A stretch of DNA of 64,000 nt from JANXSF01 sp043745195 (GCA_043745195.1 JAYTTF010000045.1:103395-167394); one strand, 5' to 3'. Positions 1 through 9,538 are shown, counted from the stretch's first letter. Numbers and translations: made by a program. Notes: generated by a model from the letters alone, not told the origin.

Positions 1-790
1 CGGCAGAAATGGTTTTAGGGGCTTGTAGGTCCAGTGCCCAATAAGCAACGTCTGCATAGTGACACCAGAAATCGATGAACATGCCGCCAGAGTAATCCCA
101 GAAATATCGGAAGGTGAAGTGCGATCGATTTGGATTGTACGCTCGTTTCGGTGCTGGTCCTAACCAGAAATCGTAATCCAATTCTTTGGGCGGCGTTGTA
201 TCAGCAGGCCTGCCATGGTTCTTTTCATTGCTTGCCAATGAGCAATACACACGATTCACTTTGCCCAACATTCCCGATTTCACGATCTCCACAACGCGCC
301 TGTAGTTGGGTAGATCGTTGTGAATGTGGTTGCCCATCTGGGTGACGCGCGAATATTTTTTGGCAGCATTGGCCATGGCACGGCCTTCGGCTATCGAATA
401 GGCTAACGGCTTTTCGCAAAACACGTCTTTACCTGCCTGGCAAGCCATCACAGCGGGCAATGCGTGCCAATGATCAGGGGTGGCCACCATTACAGCGTCC
501 AGATCTTTACGCTCCAGAAGCTTACGGAAATCGCGGTACGTTTCTGGTTTTTGACCCTTCGCCTCAACAATGGAAACGGCCTTGTCCAGGTGCGTCTGAT
601 CCAAATCGCAGAGTGCCACAGCGGTAACGTCTTCGTGTTTCAGGAAACCATTCAGGCGGCCGGTACCCATGCCTCCAAGCCCGATGAAGCCAACACGAAT
701 ACGATCGCTTGGTGCAGGTCCAGCCAGTGACCGGTATTGAACAGCGGTAAGACCCAATGTCTTGAGAACGGTTCGGCGTGAAGGGTACAT
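1..790 (-). CDS. Gfo/Idh/MocA family oxidoreductase, Tat-exported (3' end outside window)
   Basis: About 263 codons are open in one frame from an ATG at 790 and run off the left edge, so the C-terminus is missing. The N-terminus has a twin-arginine motif (SRRTVLK), which suggests Tat export. A Rossmann nucleotide-binding loop (GFIGLGGMG, near residue 34) and the family's EKP motif (residues 126-128) follow. Members use NAD(P) to oxidise or reduce sugars and cyclitols; the substrate cannot be read from sequence. The usual hydrophobic stretch after the twin arginine is short here. It is divergent from, and slightly upstream of, the mscS-like gene. Confidence 0.9.
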   Translation of the reverse strand, partial: MYPSRRTVLKTLGLTAVQYRSLAGPAPSDRIRVGFIGLGGMGTGRLNGFLKHEDVTAVALCDLDQTHLDKAVSIVEAKGQKPETYRDFRKLLERKDLDAVMVATPDHWHALPAVMACQAGKDVFCEKPLAYSIAEGRAMANAAKKYSRVTQMGNHIHNDLPNYRRVVEIVKSGMLGKVNRVYCSLASNEKNHGRPADTTPPKELDYDFWLGPAPKRAYNPNRSHFTFRYFWDYSGGMFIDFWCHYADVAYWALDLQAPKTISA

Positions 791-849
791 CTCTAAATGA
801 TAGACTGATCAATCCGGCTGTTGGAAGGACCGAATTTTGGGGAGGACGG

Positions 850-1704
850 ATGAACCAGGCACTCATCGATAGCTTAATAGTCAAAGCAACCGAAGTTGGA
901 TTGAATCTGTTAAAGGGCATCGCCATTTGGGTGATTGGCCGTTGGCTGATCAAATTCGCTGTAGATATGATGGCCAAACAAATGGAGCATCGCAAGATTG
1001 ATGCCACCATAGTTGGCTACGCACGCAGCACTGTAAGTGCATCCATGAATATTGTGCTGGCAGTAGTTCTGCTGGGAGTATTTGGAATTGAGACAACATC
1101 GTTTGCAGCTTTCGTAGCTGGTGCGGGTTTGGCGATTGGCGCGGCCTGGGGCGGATTGCTTTCCAATCTTGCGGCCGGTGCCTTCCTGATTGTGCTGCGT
1201 CCCTTCAAAACTGGCGATACGATTAGCGCAGGCGGTGTTACCGGAACTGTTGTTGAAATCGGGCTGTTTGTCACAACATTTTTGACTCCGGATAACGTAA
1301 TCACTTACGTTGGGAATTCTAAGATTTTAGGTTCAACAGTGAAGAATTATTCGGCCAGCGATTCGCGCCGCGTTGAATTGGTGGGGAATCTGAAACGGGC
1401 GAAAGATCTGGAAAAAACCATGGCCCAAGTTCGTGAGCGCCTATTACAGGTGCCCAATGTGCTTGCGGTTCCCGCGCCTGAAGTGAACGTTAGTTCCTTC
1501 GACGAACATTGTTGCACTCTAGCAATTCGCCCTTACACACATAGCGACAACTTCTTCCAGGTGCAGTTCGACGCAACCAACGCCATGCGTGACTTGCTTG
1601 ACGGAGCAGGTGCCCGTGGCCATGGTTGGCATCCAGACGGCGAAGAGGGTGAAGCAGCCGAAAGCGAGGAAGCCGAAGAGGCTGAAGAAGAAGAGGAAGA
1701 GTAG
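850..1704 (+). CDS. mscS: small-conductance mechanosensitive channel, MscS family
   Basis: A 284-aa inner-membrane channel that would open under hypo-osmotic tension. The ATG at 850 follows GGAGGACGG, so it is preferred over an upstream in-frame ATG at 778. Visible features are two or three N-terminal membrane segments (about residues 12-105), the Gly/Ala-rich pore helix TM3 (AFVAGAGLAIGAAWGG), the conserved beta-domain motif LRPFKTGDTI, and the C-terminal cage region. The protein ends in an unusual acidic tail: almost all of the last 20 residues are Glu or Ala. The stop lies 4 nt from the convergent P-II gene. Confidence 0.92.
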   Translation: MNQALIDSLIVKATEVGLNLLKGIAIWVIGRWLIKFAVDMMAKQMEHRKIDATIVGYARSTVSASMNIVLAVVLLGVFGIETTSFAAFVAGAGLAIGAAWGGLLSNLAAGAFLIVLRPFKTGDTISAGGVTGTVVEIGLFVTTFLTPDNVITYVGNSKILGSTVKNYSASDSRRVELVGNLKRAKDLEKTMAQVRERLLQVPNVLAVPAPEVNVSSFDEHCCTLAIRPYTHSDNFFQVQFDATNAMRDLLDGAGARGHGWHPDGEEGEAAESEEAEEAEEEEEE

Positions 1705-1708
1705 GGCT

Positions 1709-2047
1709 TTAGAGCGCTATATCATCCCGATCTTCGTTTCGAATTCGGATGGCCGAACCAACATCGTAAATGAAGATTTTGCCGTCGCCGATTTTTCCGG
1801 TGCGGGCTGAATCAACAATCGCGCGGGTGACTTCTTCCAGTCGACCGTCGGGAATAATCATTTCCAGTTTCACCTTGGCGATGAGATCCACTTGATATTC
1901 CCTGCCACGGTAAACTTCTTTGTGCCCTTTTTGCCGGCCATGCCCACGCACTTCGCTGATGGTCATGCCGTCTACTCCAATAGTCTTAAGAGCGTTCTTC
2001 ACTTCTTCCAGTTTGAACGGCTGAATAATAGCCTCAATTTTCTTCAT
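1709..2047 (-). CDS. glnB: nitrogen regulatory protein P-II
   Basis: A 112-aa cytoplasmic trimeric signal protein that senses 2-oxoglutarate and ATP/ADP and controls nitrogen assimilation. The signature block REYQVD places Tyr51 exactly where GlnB/GlnK proteins are uridylylated in the T-loop. The C-terminal signature TGKIGDGKIF is present and the length is standard. No amtB or glnA lies beside it, so GlnB versus GlnK cannot be decided; the symbol is given in the broad sense. It sits about 0.8 kb from an operon that releases ammonia from purines, a link that is inference only. Confidence 0.95.
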   Translation of the reverse strand: MKKIEAIIQPFKLEEVKNALKTIGVDGMTISEVRGHGRQKGHKEVYRGREYQVDLIAKVKLEMIIPDGRLEEVTRAIVDSARTGKIGDGKIFIYDVGSAIRIRNEDRDDIAL

Positions 2048-2087
2048 TGCACTATTACGCTACACGATTTCAATGCCAATGGGAAGC

Positions 2088-2510
2088 TCAGTTGCGAAAT
2101 GGGTCGACGACTTTCAATGAACCAAAGCGTCTGTCGTGCTGTAGGTCCTCACTGTAAAGGATTTCGCAATTCGCTTCCAGGGCGGCGGCAATTATGAAGG
2201 AATCGTACCAATTGATTTGATGCTGGGAATGGAGCCGCATTGCTGCACCAATCAGCGATTCTGAAGAATGAACCGAAATGAGCGGCCTCAGTACGCCGCG
2301 GAAATAATCTTCAGCCTCGCCAGTGGACATGGGTTGAGCGAATTTTCTGAATGCTACATTGAAAAATTCCTGAACAACTTGATAGCTGATCAAACCAATG
2401 CCAGTGGTTAGCGCTTCACGCATTAATCCCTTAGCAATGTCGCCTTTTGTCCCCGAATCAAAACTGTAAACAACAATATTGGTATCCAGGAAATAGCGGA
2501 CTTGGCTCAT
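2088..2510 (-). CDS. vapC: PIN-domain ribonuclease toxin (VapC type)
   Basis: A 140-aa PIN-domain protein. Candidate metal-binding acids are visible in FLDTNI (Asp9), in VVQEFF (Glu), in WYDSFI (Asp) and in YSEDL. PIN toxins of this class cleave tRNA or rRNA. The ATG at 2510 overlaps the antitoxin stop by 4 nt (ATGA), so the pair is translationally coupled in the usual antitoxin-first order. The gene appears full length and intact, unlike the second VapC locus at 35.6 kb. Confidence 0.88.
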   Translation of the reverse strand: MSQVRYFLDTNIVVYSFDSGTKGDIAKGLMREALTTGIGLISYQVVQEFFNVAFRKFAQPMSTGEAEDYFRGVLRPLISVHSSESLIGAAMRLHSQHQINWYDSFIIAAALEANCEILYSEDLQHDRRFGSLKVVDPFRN

Positions 2511-2773
2511 TTCTGACGTGCACCGGCAGTTTGAGCGCTGCTGGCCAAAGGCCTGTCGGAGCGGTCATTCATCTCATCGCGAGTGAAGGATCTACCCGCT
2601 CGAACGTGCCCGAAACGGCTCATCAGCGCATCATAATCCCCGGCGTCACAGCCTTTTGATGTGTATTCCAGCAACCATTGCTGAAAAGCAGCATTCAGTG
2701 TTGTATGTCGGGAATGGGCCAATATTCGAGCCCGATCTATTAAATGTTCTTGGGCGGCCAGGGTTATGTTCAC
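2507..2773 (-). CDS. vapB: antitoxin of the VapBC-type pair
   Basis: A small protein of 88 aa if the GTG at 2773 is used, which gives a start resembling other VapB antitoxins (NITLAAQEHLIDRARILA). A GTG at 2788 would add five residues; neither has a clear ribosome-binding site. The N-terminal half predicts a ribbon-helix-helix fold with a short strand (NITLAA) followed by two helices. The C-terminal half would wrap the PIN toxin. It is called from its position, its size and the 4-nt overlap with the toxin. Confidence 0.75.
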   Translation of the reverse strand: MNITLAAQEHLIDRARILAHSRHTTLNAAFQQWLLEYTSKGCDAGDYDALMSRFGHVRAGRSFTRDEMNDRSDRPLASSAQTAGARQK

Positions 2774-2877
2774 GATTACAGTGTACACGAAATGAGTGGT
2801 GCTTGCAACACTAAAGATTAATCGGATTCAGCGCCATTGTTATACTTGAATAAATAGAGGGAGTAACGAAGGGCCTG

Positions 2878-4236
2878 ATGGAATTCGTTCTCAATAACCG
2901 GAAAACCAAACTTCCGCATTGCAGCTCACAAACAACTCTGCTTGATTGGTTGCGCGCCGAAGGACTTACGGGTCCAAAAGAAGGGTGCGCAGAAGGGGAA
3001 TGTGGGGCTTGTACAGTGCTGATGGTTCGCCCAGATGGCGCTGGCGCAAAGTACATCCCTTTAAATAGTTGTCTACTCTTCTTACCTATGCTTGCCGGCC
3101 AGGAGCTCTATACGGTTGAGGCCCTCGCGAAAAACGGAATTTTGGCAGAGGCTCAAAAAGCGATCGCACAAGCTGGTGGATCGCAGTGCGGGTATTGCAC
3201 GCCAGGATTTGTAATGAGTCTGTTTGCTGAACAGTATCGGCCAGGACGCACAGGTCCTTGTGATCCGCATTCTATGGGCGGCAATTTGTGCCGCTGCACA
3301 GGCTACCGGCCACTGCGCGATGCGGCATTTTCTCTAGGCCCAGCTCCGGACGATGCGTTCCGGGCAAGGCTTCAGTCACCCGCCCCGCCAGTATTGCCAT
3401 TTTCGAGTCAGGACATGGCCAGACCGGGAAACCTTGCGGACTGCTTCAACCTGATGCGAAGCAACCCCAAGGGCCGGCTTGTTGCTGGGGCAACCGATTT
3501 AGCGGTTGAATCGAACCTGCACTATCGTCGCTGGCCAATGTTGATCAGTACGGAGGCACTGACAGAGTTACGAGTGTTCCGTGAAGAGTCTGGTCACGTT
3601 GAGATCGGGGCAGGTTTGTCGCTTTCAGAAATCGAATCAATTTGGTCTGACGCACCGCCGGTAGTTAAGGAGTGGTTTCCATTGTTCGCATCGCCGTTGA
3701 TCCGAAACCGGGCAACCCTGGGTGGCAATCTGGGGACGGCGTCACCTATTGGCGATGCAGCACCGTTGTTGCTGGCTTTGGATGCAGAGTTGAATCTGGC
3801 AAGTTCGGGCGGATTGCGGCGGGTGAAGCTGGCCGACTATTTTCTTGCGTACCGCAAAACGCAGCTTGTGGACATCGAGTTGATTGTCTCAATCGTGATT
3901 CCAAAGCCATTTCCAGCCGAGGCAAGATTCTTCAAGATCGCCAAGAGACGGATGGATGACATCAGCACGGTGGCTGCTTGTTTCGCGCTGCAATTTGACA
4001 ACCACGGAATCATCGAGCGGGCGCGGATTGCTTATGGCGGTGTGGCGGCAGTCCCAATGCGATCTCTATCGGCAGAACAAAGTCTTCTGGGAAAGCGTTG
4101 GAATGAACAGGCGGTTACCGAAGCCCAAGCTCTCATTGCAGGAGAACTAAAGCCGCTAAGCGATCATCGTGGCAGCGCTGCCTACCGCTTGGCGATGACC
4201 CAAACGTTGCTTGCGAAATTCTGGGGTGAGCGATGA
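2878..4236 (+). CDS. xdhA: xanthine dehydrogenase, small subunit (2x[2Fe-2S] and FAD)
   Basis: A 452-aa electron-transfer subunit of xanthine dehydrogenase, first gene of the purine-degradation operon. Cys37, 42, 45 and 65 form the plant-ferredoxin-like [2Fe-2S] site. Cys104, 107, 138 and 140 (CGYC and NLCRC) form the second cluster. From about residue 180 there is an FAD domain with AGATDLAV and TLGGNLGTASPIGD, then a flavoprotein C-terminal domain. A GAGGGAG sequence lies about 12-19 nt upstream of the ATG and a TATACT box at 2841-2846 could be the -10. The stop overlaps xdhB by 4 nt. Confidence 0.95.
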   Translation: MEFVLNNRKTKLPHCSSQTTLLDWLRAEGLTGPKEGCAEGECGACTVLMVRPDGAGAKYIPLNSCLLFLPMLAGQELYTVEALAKNGILAEAQKAIAQAGGSQCGYCTPGFVMSLFAEQYRPGRTGPCDPHSMGGNLCRCTGYRPLRDAAFSLGPAPDDAFRARLQSPAPPVLPFSSQDMARPGNLADCFNLMRSNPKGRLVAGATDLAVESNLHYRRWPMLISTEALTELRVFREESGHVEIGAGLSLSEIESIWSDAPPVVKEWFPLFASPLIRNRATLGGNLGTASPIGDAAPLLLALDAELNLASSGGLRRVKLADYFLAYRKTQLVDIELIVSIVIPKPFPAEARFFKIAKRRMDDISTVAACFALQFDNHGIIERARIAYGGVAAVPMRSLSAEQSLLGKRWNEQAVTEAQALIAGELKPLSDHRGSAAYRLAMTQTLLAKFWGER

Positions 4237-6554
4237 AAGCTGTAGGACTTCCAATTCCACACGAAAGCGCTCGGGGCCACGTAACCGGCGAGGCACTTTA
4301 TACTAACGATCTTCTGAATCGCTTCCCCGGAGTCTTGCATGGCTGGCCTGTGATGTCCCCATTTGCGCATGCCACTGTAGTTGCCATCAATGCAAATCCG
4401 GCGCTTGCAGTGGATGGAGTGGTAACAACTCTAACAGCCGCAGACGTTCCAGGCGAAGGGGATTCCGGGCCTAATCGTCATGATGAACCCTTGTTTCCAG
4501 ATGAAGTCTTGTTTCATAGCCAGCCCGTAGCATGGGTGCTTGGCGAAACTTTGGAAGCTGCGCGTTTAGGTGCTGAGGCTGTGCAGGTTAGTTACGAAGA
4601 ATTGCCGGCACTGGTTCATTTAGAAGACGCCATCGCTGCTGGAAGTTACCATTCGCAGCCATTTCGGATGGAGCGGGGTAATGCAGCATCGGAGTTGGCG
4701 GCCAGCCCACATACTCTTCGAGGCGCGTTGCGCATTGGTGGACAGGAACATTTCTATTTAGAAACGCAGTGCGCACTGTCTTGGTTAGATACAACTGGCG
4801 GCGTGGAGTTACATAGTTCCACGCAACACCCCAGCGAAACTCAGGAAATTGTTGCGCGTGTTTTGGGAATAGCTAAGCATCAAGTCACTGTGGACTGCCT
4901 GCGTATGGGTGGTGCGTTCGGGGGCAAAGAAGTGCAGGCCAACGCATGGGCAGCGGTGGCTGCATTAGGGGCTTTGAAAACCCGACGGCCGGTAAGTGTT
5001 CGTCTGCCACGTCGGCTGGATATGATGCTCACCGGTAAGCGTCATCCGTTTCTGGCGCAATTTGAGACGGGGTTTGCTCCAGACGGAAAACTGATTGCGC
5101 TTCGTCTTTCGCTTTTCGCCGATGCAGGTTGGAGCTTGGATCTTTCGGAACCCATCGTTTGGCGTGCCATGTTCCACGCCGATAACTGCTATTTCCTGCC
5201 CGCCGTAGAAATTCATGGCTTCGTGGTGAAGACCCACAAAACCTCGCAAACAGCCTTTCGGGGATTTGGCGGACCGCAAGGGATGTTGGTGATCGAAGAT
5301 ATTTTGGATCGCATCGCCCGTACATTGCAACTGCCTGTTGACCTGATTCGCGAGCGCAATTTCTACACTGAAGGCCAGACAACGCACTATGGGCAGCCCG
5401 TGAAGGACGCCGGTCGCATTGTTCGCAGTTGGCAAGAGCTGAAGGAATCTGCGGACTTCACCAAGAGGCAAAACCAGGTGTTGGCGTTCAATGCTGCAAA
5501 TTCAAACAAGAAGCGCGGCATTGCAATCACTCCTGTGAAATTCGGCATTTCTTTCACTGCCACCATGTTCAATCAAGCAGGAGCCACCGTGCTGATTTAC
5601 CGCGATGGCAGTGTGCAGGTAAACCATGGTGGAACTGAAATGGGGCAGGGTCTGCATACGAAAATCCGGCAAATTGCTGCCGACGGTTTGGGGGTTGCAC
5701 AGGATTCAATCCGCATTATGCCCACCAGCACTGGCAAGATTCCAAACACTTCGGCAACCGCAGCTTCTGCGGGTAGCGATCTGAACGGAGCAGCGGTGTT
5801 GGACGCCTGCACTAAATTGCGAGCAGTGCTGAGCCCTGTTGCAGCAGCAATGCTGGATTGTATGCCCGAAGCAATTCGCTTTGAAAATGGTACGGTGTCC
5901 GCTGACGGCCGCCAACTGGCATTCGCAGCCGTTGTTGAATCAGCCTATAAACAACGCCTTCCCTTGTTCGCCAGCGGTTATTATCGTACGCCGGAAATTC
6001 ATTACGATCCGAAGACTGGTCAAGGCCAGCCCTTTTACTATTACGCTTATGGTGCCGCAGTTTCGGAAGTAGAAGTGGACGGATTCACTGGAGACATGCG
6101 CACTCTTCGGGTCGACATTTTGGAAGATGTGGGCAATTCCATTTCCCCAATAGTGGACCGCGGACAAATTGAGGGCGGATTCGTCCAAGGTGCAGGCTGG
6201 TTGACGCTTGAAGAACTTGTTTGGGATGACAACGGGCGACTAGCCACCAATGGAGCTTCTACTTACAAATTGCCTTCGTGGACTGAACTGCCTGAGATTT
6301 TCAATGTTGCTTTGCTGGAGAGGGCAGCGGAACCAGGAGTTGTATTCGGCAGCAAAGCAGTAGGCGAACCCCCTTTAATGCTGGCGATTTCCGTGCGGGA
6401 AGCTATCCGATCGGCAATTGCTGCGTTTGGAACAGGTGCCATTGTTGAAATTGATTCCCCTTGCACGCCGGAGCGAATTTTCTTCGCCATAGAGAATGCT
6501 CGTAAGCAACGATGGGTGAAAACACCGGCGGCAGTGGAGGCGGTCTCCCAGTGA
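4233..6554 (+). CDS. xdhB: xanthine dehydrogenase, molybdopterin-binding large subunit
   Basis: A 773-aa catalytic subunit that hydroxylates hypoxanthine and xanthine to urate with a molybdenum cofactor. The cofactor-binding motifs GGAFGGKE and AFRGFGGPQG are present. The catalytic glutamate is in KAVGEPPL (Glu712), matching the essential Glu of bovine xanthine oxidase. The ATG overlaps the xdhA stop. No xdhC-like maturation gene is in the window, but the cofactor gene moaA lies 10.7 kb downstream on the same strand. Xanthine specificity is supported by the neighbouring guanine deaminase and urate oxidase. Confidence 0.95.
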   Translation: MKAVGLPIPHESARGHVTGEALYTNDLLNRFPGVLHGWPVMSPFAHATVVAINANPALAVDGVVTTLTAADVPGEGDSGPNRHDEPLFPDEVLFHSQPVAWVLGETLEAARLGAEAVQVSYEELPALVHLEDAIAAGSYHSQPFRMERGNAASELAASPHTLRGALRIGGQEHFYLETQCALSWLDTTGGVELHSSTQHPSETQEIVARVLGIAKHQVTVDCLRMGGAFGGKEVQANAWAAVAALGALKTRRPVSVRLPRRLDMMLTGKRHPFLAQFETGFAPDGKLIALRLSLFADAGWSLDLSEPIVWRAMFHADNCYFLPAVEIHGFVVKTHKTSQTAFRGFGGPQGMLVIEDILDRIARTLQLPVDLIRERNFYTEGQTTHYGQPVKDAGRIVRSWQELKESADFTKRQNQVLAFNAANSNKKRGIAITPVKFGISFTATMFNQAGATVLIYRDGSVQVNHGGTEMGQGLHTKIRQIAADGLGVAQDSIRIMPTSTGKIPNTSATAASAGSDLNGAAVLDACTKLRAVLSPVAAAMLDCMPEAIRFENGTVSADGRQLAFAAVVESAYKQRLPLFASGYYRTPEIHYDPKTGQGQPFYYYAYGAAVSEVEVDGFTGDMRTLRVDILEDVGNSISPIVDRGQIEGGFVQGAGWLTLEELVWDDNGRLATNGASTYKLPSWTELPEIFNVALLERAAEPGVVFGSKAVGEPPLMLAISVREAIRSAIAAFGTGAIVEIDSPCTPERIFFAIENARKQRWVKTPAAVEAVSQ

Positions 6555-7846
6555 GCCAATTATTTCGGGCCCCCATTTTTCATACTCCTGGGAATCCGTT
6601 TCACCAGTCCAATGCGCTGGAAGTGTTTGGCGATGGTGGACTGTTGGTGGACGCGAATCGGATCGAAGCGTTAGGCGATTTCACTACTATCGCCAGGCAA
6701 TATCCCAATGCCCAAGTGCGCGATCTAAGCGATGGGTTTCTTCTTCCTGGCTTCGTCGATACCCACGTCCACTTTCCACAAGTGCGAGTCCTTGGTGCAT
6801 TGGGTGAACCATTGCTTGACTGGTTGAAGCACAGTGCTTTGCCAGAAGAATCGCGGATGGCGGATGCAACGTATGCGCGTGTGATTGCTAGGGAATTTCT
6901 CAATGCATTGACCGCCAATGGCACCACCGCTGCTTTGGTGTTTGGGGCGCACTTCGCCGGTGCCATGGAAATTTTGTTCGATGAAGCAGCAATCTCAGGC
7001 CAGAGAATTTCCAGTGGCTTGGTACTTTCCGACCGCCTACTACTGCCTGACTTGCATACTTCCGCAGCACAAGCCTATAAGCAAAGCACCGATCTTATCC
7101 AGCGCTATCACGGTAAGCATGGATTGAAATATGCCGTTACTCCGCGCTTTGCGCTATCGGCTAGCGAAGCGATGTTGGAAGTTTGTCAAACTCTGATGCG
7201 GGAAAATCCTGACGTTTTGTTTCAGACCCATTTGAACGAGAGCAACGCGGAAATTCGCGAAGTTGCGCAACTGTTTCCCTGGGCCGAAGACTATCTTTCC
7301 GTCTACGAAAAATTTGGCCTGATAGGGGTTCGATCCGTTCTTGCGCACAACGTGCATCCCACCAATAGCGAACTTCAAAGGCTATCGGCAAGCGGAGCAA
7401 CAGTGGCTCATTGTCCATGCAGCAACGCTTCACTTGGAAGCGGATTGTTCCCAATGGCAAAACATATTTCGCACGGCATCAGGGTATCCTTAGGGACCGA
7501 CGTCGGTGCGGGCACTGGCTTCGGAATGTTGAAGGAAGGACTACAAGCATACATGTTGCAGCGGATCGCTACAGATGGTTTCGGACTCACGTCCACTCAT
7601 CTTTTGTACCTCGCCACCAAGGCTGGAGCCGAGGCGCTGGGAATGGATGATGCAGGCGATTTGTCGCCAGGCCGTTCAGCAGATTTCGTCTATATAAAAC
7701 CCAGAGCTGGCAGCCCACTAGCCGCAATAGCCGACAATGCTGAAAGTCCAGAGCGCATGCTGGCAGCCATTTTCACGCTAGCCGGCGCGGAAACCATAGC
7801 TGGAACCTGGGTGCAAGGCCGAGCAGTTTACGAAGGCGTGTCATGA
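6551..7846 (+). CDS. guaD: guanine deaminase
   Basis: A 431-aa amidohydrolase that converts guanine to xanthine, feeding xanthine dehydrogenase. The GTG at 6551 overlaps the xdhB stop (GTGA) and has GGAGG ten bases upstream; an in-frame ATG at 6512 would add a Gly/Ser-rich stretch and is less likely. Metal-binding motifs are PGFVDTHVHFPQ, the His of FQTHLNE, the His of AHNVH, and GTDVGAGTGFGM, the last being typical of guanine deaminases within the superfamily. Confidence 0.93.
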   Translation: MSQLFRAPIFHTPGNPFHQSNALEVFGDGGLLVDANRIEALGDFTTIARQYPNAQVRDLSDGFLLPGFVDTHVHFPQVRVLGALGEPLLDWLKHSALPEESRMADATYARVIAREFLNALTANGTTAALVFGAHFAGAMEILFDEAAISGQRISSGLVLSDRLLLPDLHTSAAQAYKQSTDLIQRYHGKHGLKYAVTPRFALSASEAMLEVCQTLMRENPDVLFQTHLNESNAEIREVAQLFPWAEDYLSVYEKFGLIGVRSVLAHNVHPTNSELQRLSASGATVAHCPCSNASLGSGLFPMAKHISHGIRVSLGTDVGAGTGFGMLKEGLQAYMLQRIATDGFGLTSTHLLYLATKAGAEALGMDDAGDLSPGRSADFVYIKPRAGSPLAAIADNAESPERMLAAIFTLAGAETIAGTWVQGRAVYEGVS

Positions 7847-8334
7847 CTCTACAAGAAATAAACTATATGGAACAACAGCAGTTTGTAGAGGCCCTGGGTT
7901 GGATTTTCGAGAACTCCCCCTGGGTGGCTGAACGGAGTTGGAAGGCCCGCCCATTCCAATCTAAAGAGGCTTTGCACACTGCAATGGTCCATTGTGTTGA
8001 CGTTGCTTCCACATCTGAGCAGTTGGCTTTGATCGGCGCACACCCTGACCTTGGAGCGAAGGCCGCAATGAGCGAAGCCTCTGTTGGCGAGCAGGCAGGT
8101 GCGGGTTTGAATCAACTTAGCGCGGCTGAGTTTGAGACTCTGCATAAGCTGAATTCCGCGTACAAGAATAAGTTCAACTTTCCATTCATCTATGCAGTGA
8201 AGGGCGCAACCAAGCAGGAAATTCTCCAAGCACTGGAAAAGCGGCTATCGAATGACAAGGATTCAGAGTGGTCCACAGCCTTGCGGCAAATTGTCCGCAT
8301 CGCCTGGTTTCGTCTTTCAGAGGAGATTCAATGA
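7843..8334 (+). CDS. uraD: OHCU decarboxylase (2-oxo-4-hydroxy-4-carboxy-5-ureidoimidazoline decarboxylase)
   Basis: A 163-aa enzyme that decarboxylates OHCU to S-allantoin, the third step after urate. The hallmark LIGAHPDLG carries the catalytic His and lies mid-protein; the all-helical composition and length fit the family. It overlaps guaD by ATGA and the next gene by ATGA. It is placed before urate oxidase, although it acts two steps later. Confidence 0.93.
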   Translation: MTLQEINYMEQQQFVEALGWIFENSPWVAERSWKARPFQSKEALHTAMVHCVDVASTSEQLALIGAHPDLGAKAAMSEASVGEQAGAGLNQLSAAEFETLHKLNSAYKNKFNFPFIYAVKGATKQEILQALEKRLSNDKDSEWSTALRQIVRIAWFRLSEEIQ

Positions 8335-9194
8335 ACAGGTTTGCCAGTGGTAAAAAGCAGAATTACTATGGCAAGGGAGATGTGGTTGTCTATCGCTTGA
8401 ACCGCCATGGAAAAGTGCCTGCTGGTTGCAGTCCGGTTTTCGGCGCAAATGTTTTGATGCTCACCTACGGCGATGCCTTCCGAAACACCTACACCACTGG
8501 CGACAATACCGGCTTAGTGGCAACTGATTCCATGAAGAATTTCATTCAACGCGAGACTATGAATTTCGCTGGCTACGATCTGGAATCGTTCGTCCACTTT
8601 CTGGCAGAGAAATTTCTTCGCACCTATTCGCAAGCCGAGGGAGTTCAAATTTCCGCAAAGGAAGTTCCCTACGAAGGGATTGCTGATGGCAGCATCGCAT
8701 TCCAACCAACAGGTCCGGAACGTGCTACGGCCCGCGTTGAGATTGGACGCAATGGCGGTGAACTGAATATGATTGAAGTGTGTTCGGGCATCGAAGGCTT
8801 TCGTCTTTTGCGCCTGGGTGGCAGCGCATTTCACGGCTTTGTGAAAGATCAATACACCACCTTGCCCGACATCATCAACCGGCCCCTGCACATGTGGCTG
8901 GACCTGGAATGGAAGTACATTTCCGACAAGGCTGGACTGGCCGAAGGTGCCATCACCGCAAGAGTGCGCCGCATGGTGCATGAAGTGTTTCATGGTTTTG
9001 AATCGGGTAGTATCCAACAGGTGATTCATCAGTTGGGGTCGAAGATGCTTGCTGAAATTCCTGAAATTTCACAGATCCATTTAGAGGCCAATAATCGAAC
9101 TTGGGACACCATCGCAGAACAAGGCGATGCGCTTGGAGTGTATACAGACCCTCGTCCTCCATATGGCTGCTTAGGGTTAACTATGAGCCGCTAA
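8331..9194 (+). CDS. uox: urate oxidase (cofactor-free uricase)
   Basis: A 287-aa cofactor-independent enzyme that oxidises urate to 5-hydroxyisourate with O2. The start at 8331 is fixed by the 4-nt overlap with uraD; an in-frame start at 8268 would lie entirely inside uraD. The uricase block after the first strand (NTGLVATDSMKNF) aligns with the conserved TDT..KN catalytic region, and Lys/Thr/His candidates are present. The sequence is divergent from Bacillus and fungal uricases, but context leaves little doubt. Confidence 0.9.
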   Translation: MNRFASGKKQNYYGKGDVVVYRLNRHGKVPAGCSPVFGANVLMLTYGDAFRNTYTTGDNTGLVATDSMKNFIQRETMNFAGYDLESFVHFLAEKFLRTYSQAEGVQISAKEVPYEGIADGSIAFQPTGPERATARVEIGRNGGELNMIEVCSGIEGFRLLRLGGSAFHGFVKDQYTTLPDIINRPLHMWLDLEWKYISDKAGLAEGAITARVRRMVHEVFHGFESGSIQQVIHQLGSKMLAEIPEISQIHLEANNRTWDTIAEQGDALGVYTDPRPPYGCLGLTMSR

Positions 9195-9195
9195 C

Positions 9196-9537
9196 GTGGG
9201 GCAACTTTCCACACACGTCCTAGATCTATCGTCGGGTCGACCGGCTGCGAATCTGCGCATAACTCTGCACCGCGAAGGGCAGCTTCTGAAAACGGTCACC
9301 ACTAACTCGGATGGTCGGACCGACGCACCGCTGCTGACAGGCGATGAACTCAAAGCAGGCGTTTACGACTTAGTGTTCCAAGTTGACGAATACTTTCGAG
9401 CTCAAGGCAGTGTGACCACTGCACCCCCTTTTCTAGGGGAAGTTGTAATTCGTTTCGGCGTGGCGGATGCGAATGGAAAGTATCATGTCCCGTTACTGGT
9501 GTCCCCTTATGGATACAGCACCTACCGGGGCTCGTGA
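9196..9537 (+). CDS. uraH: 5-hydroxyisourate hydrolase (transthyretin-like)
   Basis: A 113-aa transthyretin-fold enzyme hydrolysing 5-hydroxyisourate to OHCU. The N-terminal LSTHVLD motif and the C-terminal tetrapeptide YRGS, the diagnostic ending of this family, are both present, with the conserved Arg in DGRTDAPL and the His in GKYHVPLL. Starts at GTG one nucleotide after the urate oxidase stop (TAACGTG), so translation is probably coupled. Confidence 0.96.
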   Translation: MGQLSTHVLDLSSGRPAANLRITLHREGQLLKTVTTNSDGRTDAPLLTGDELKAGVYDLVFQVDEYFRAQGSVTTAPPFLGEVVIRFGVADANGKYHVPLLVSPYGYSTYRGS

Positions 9538-9538
9538 C

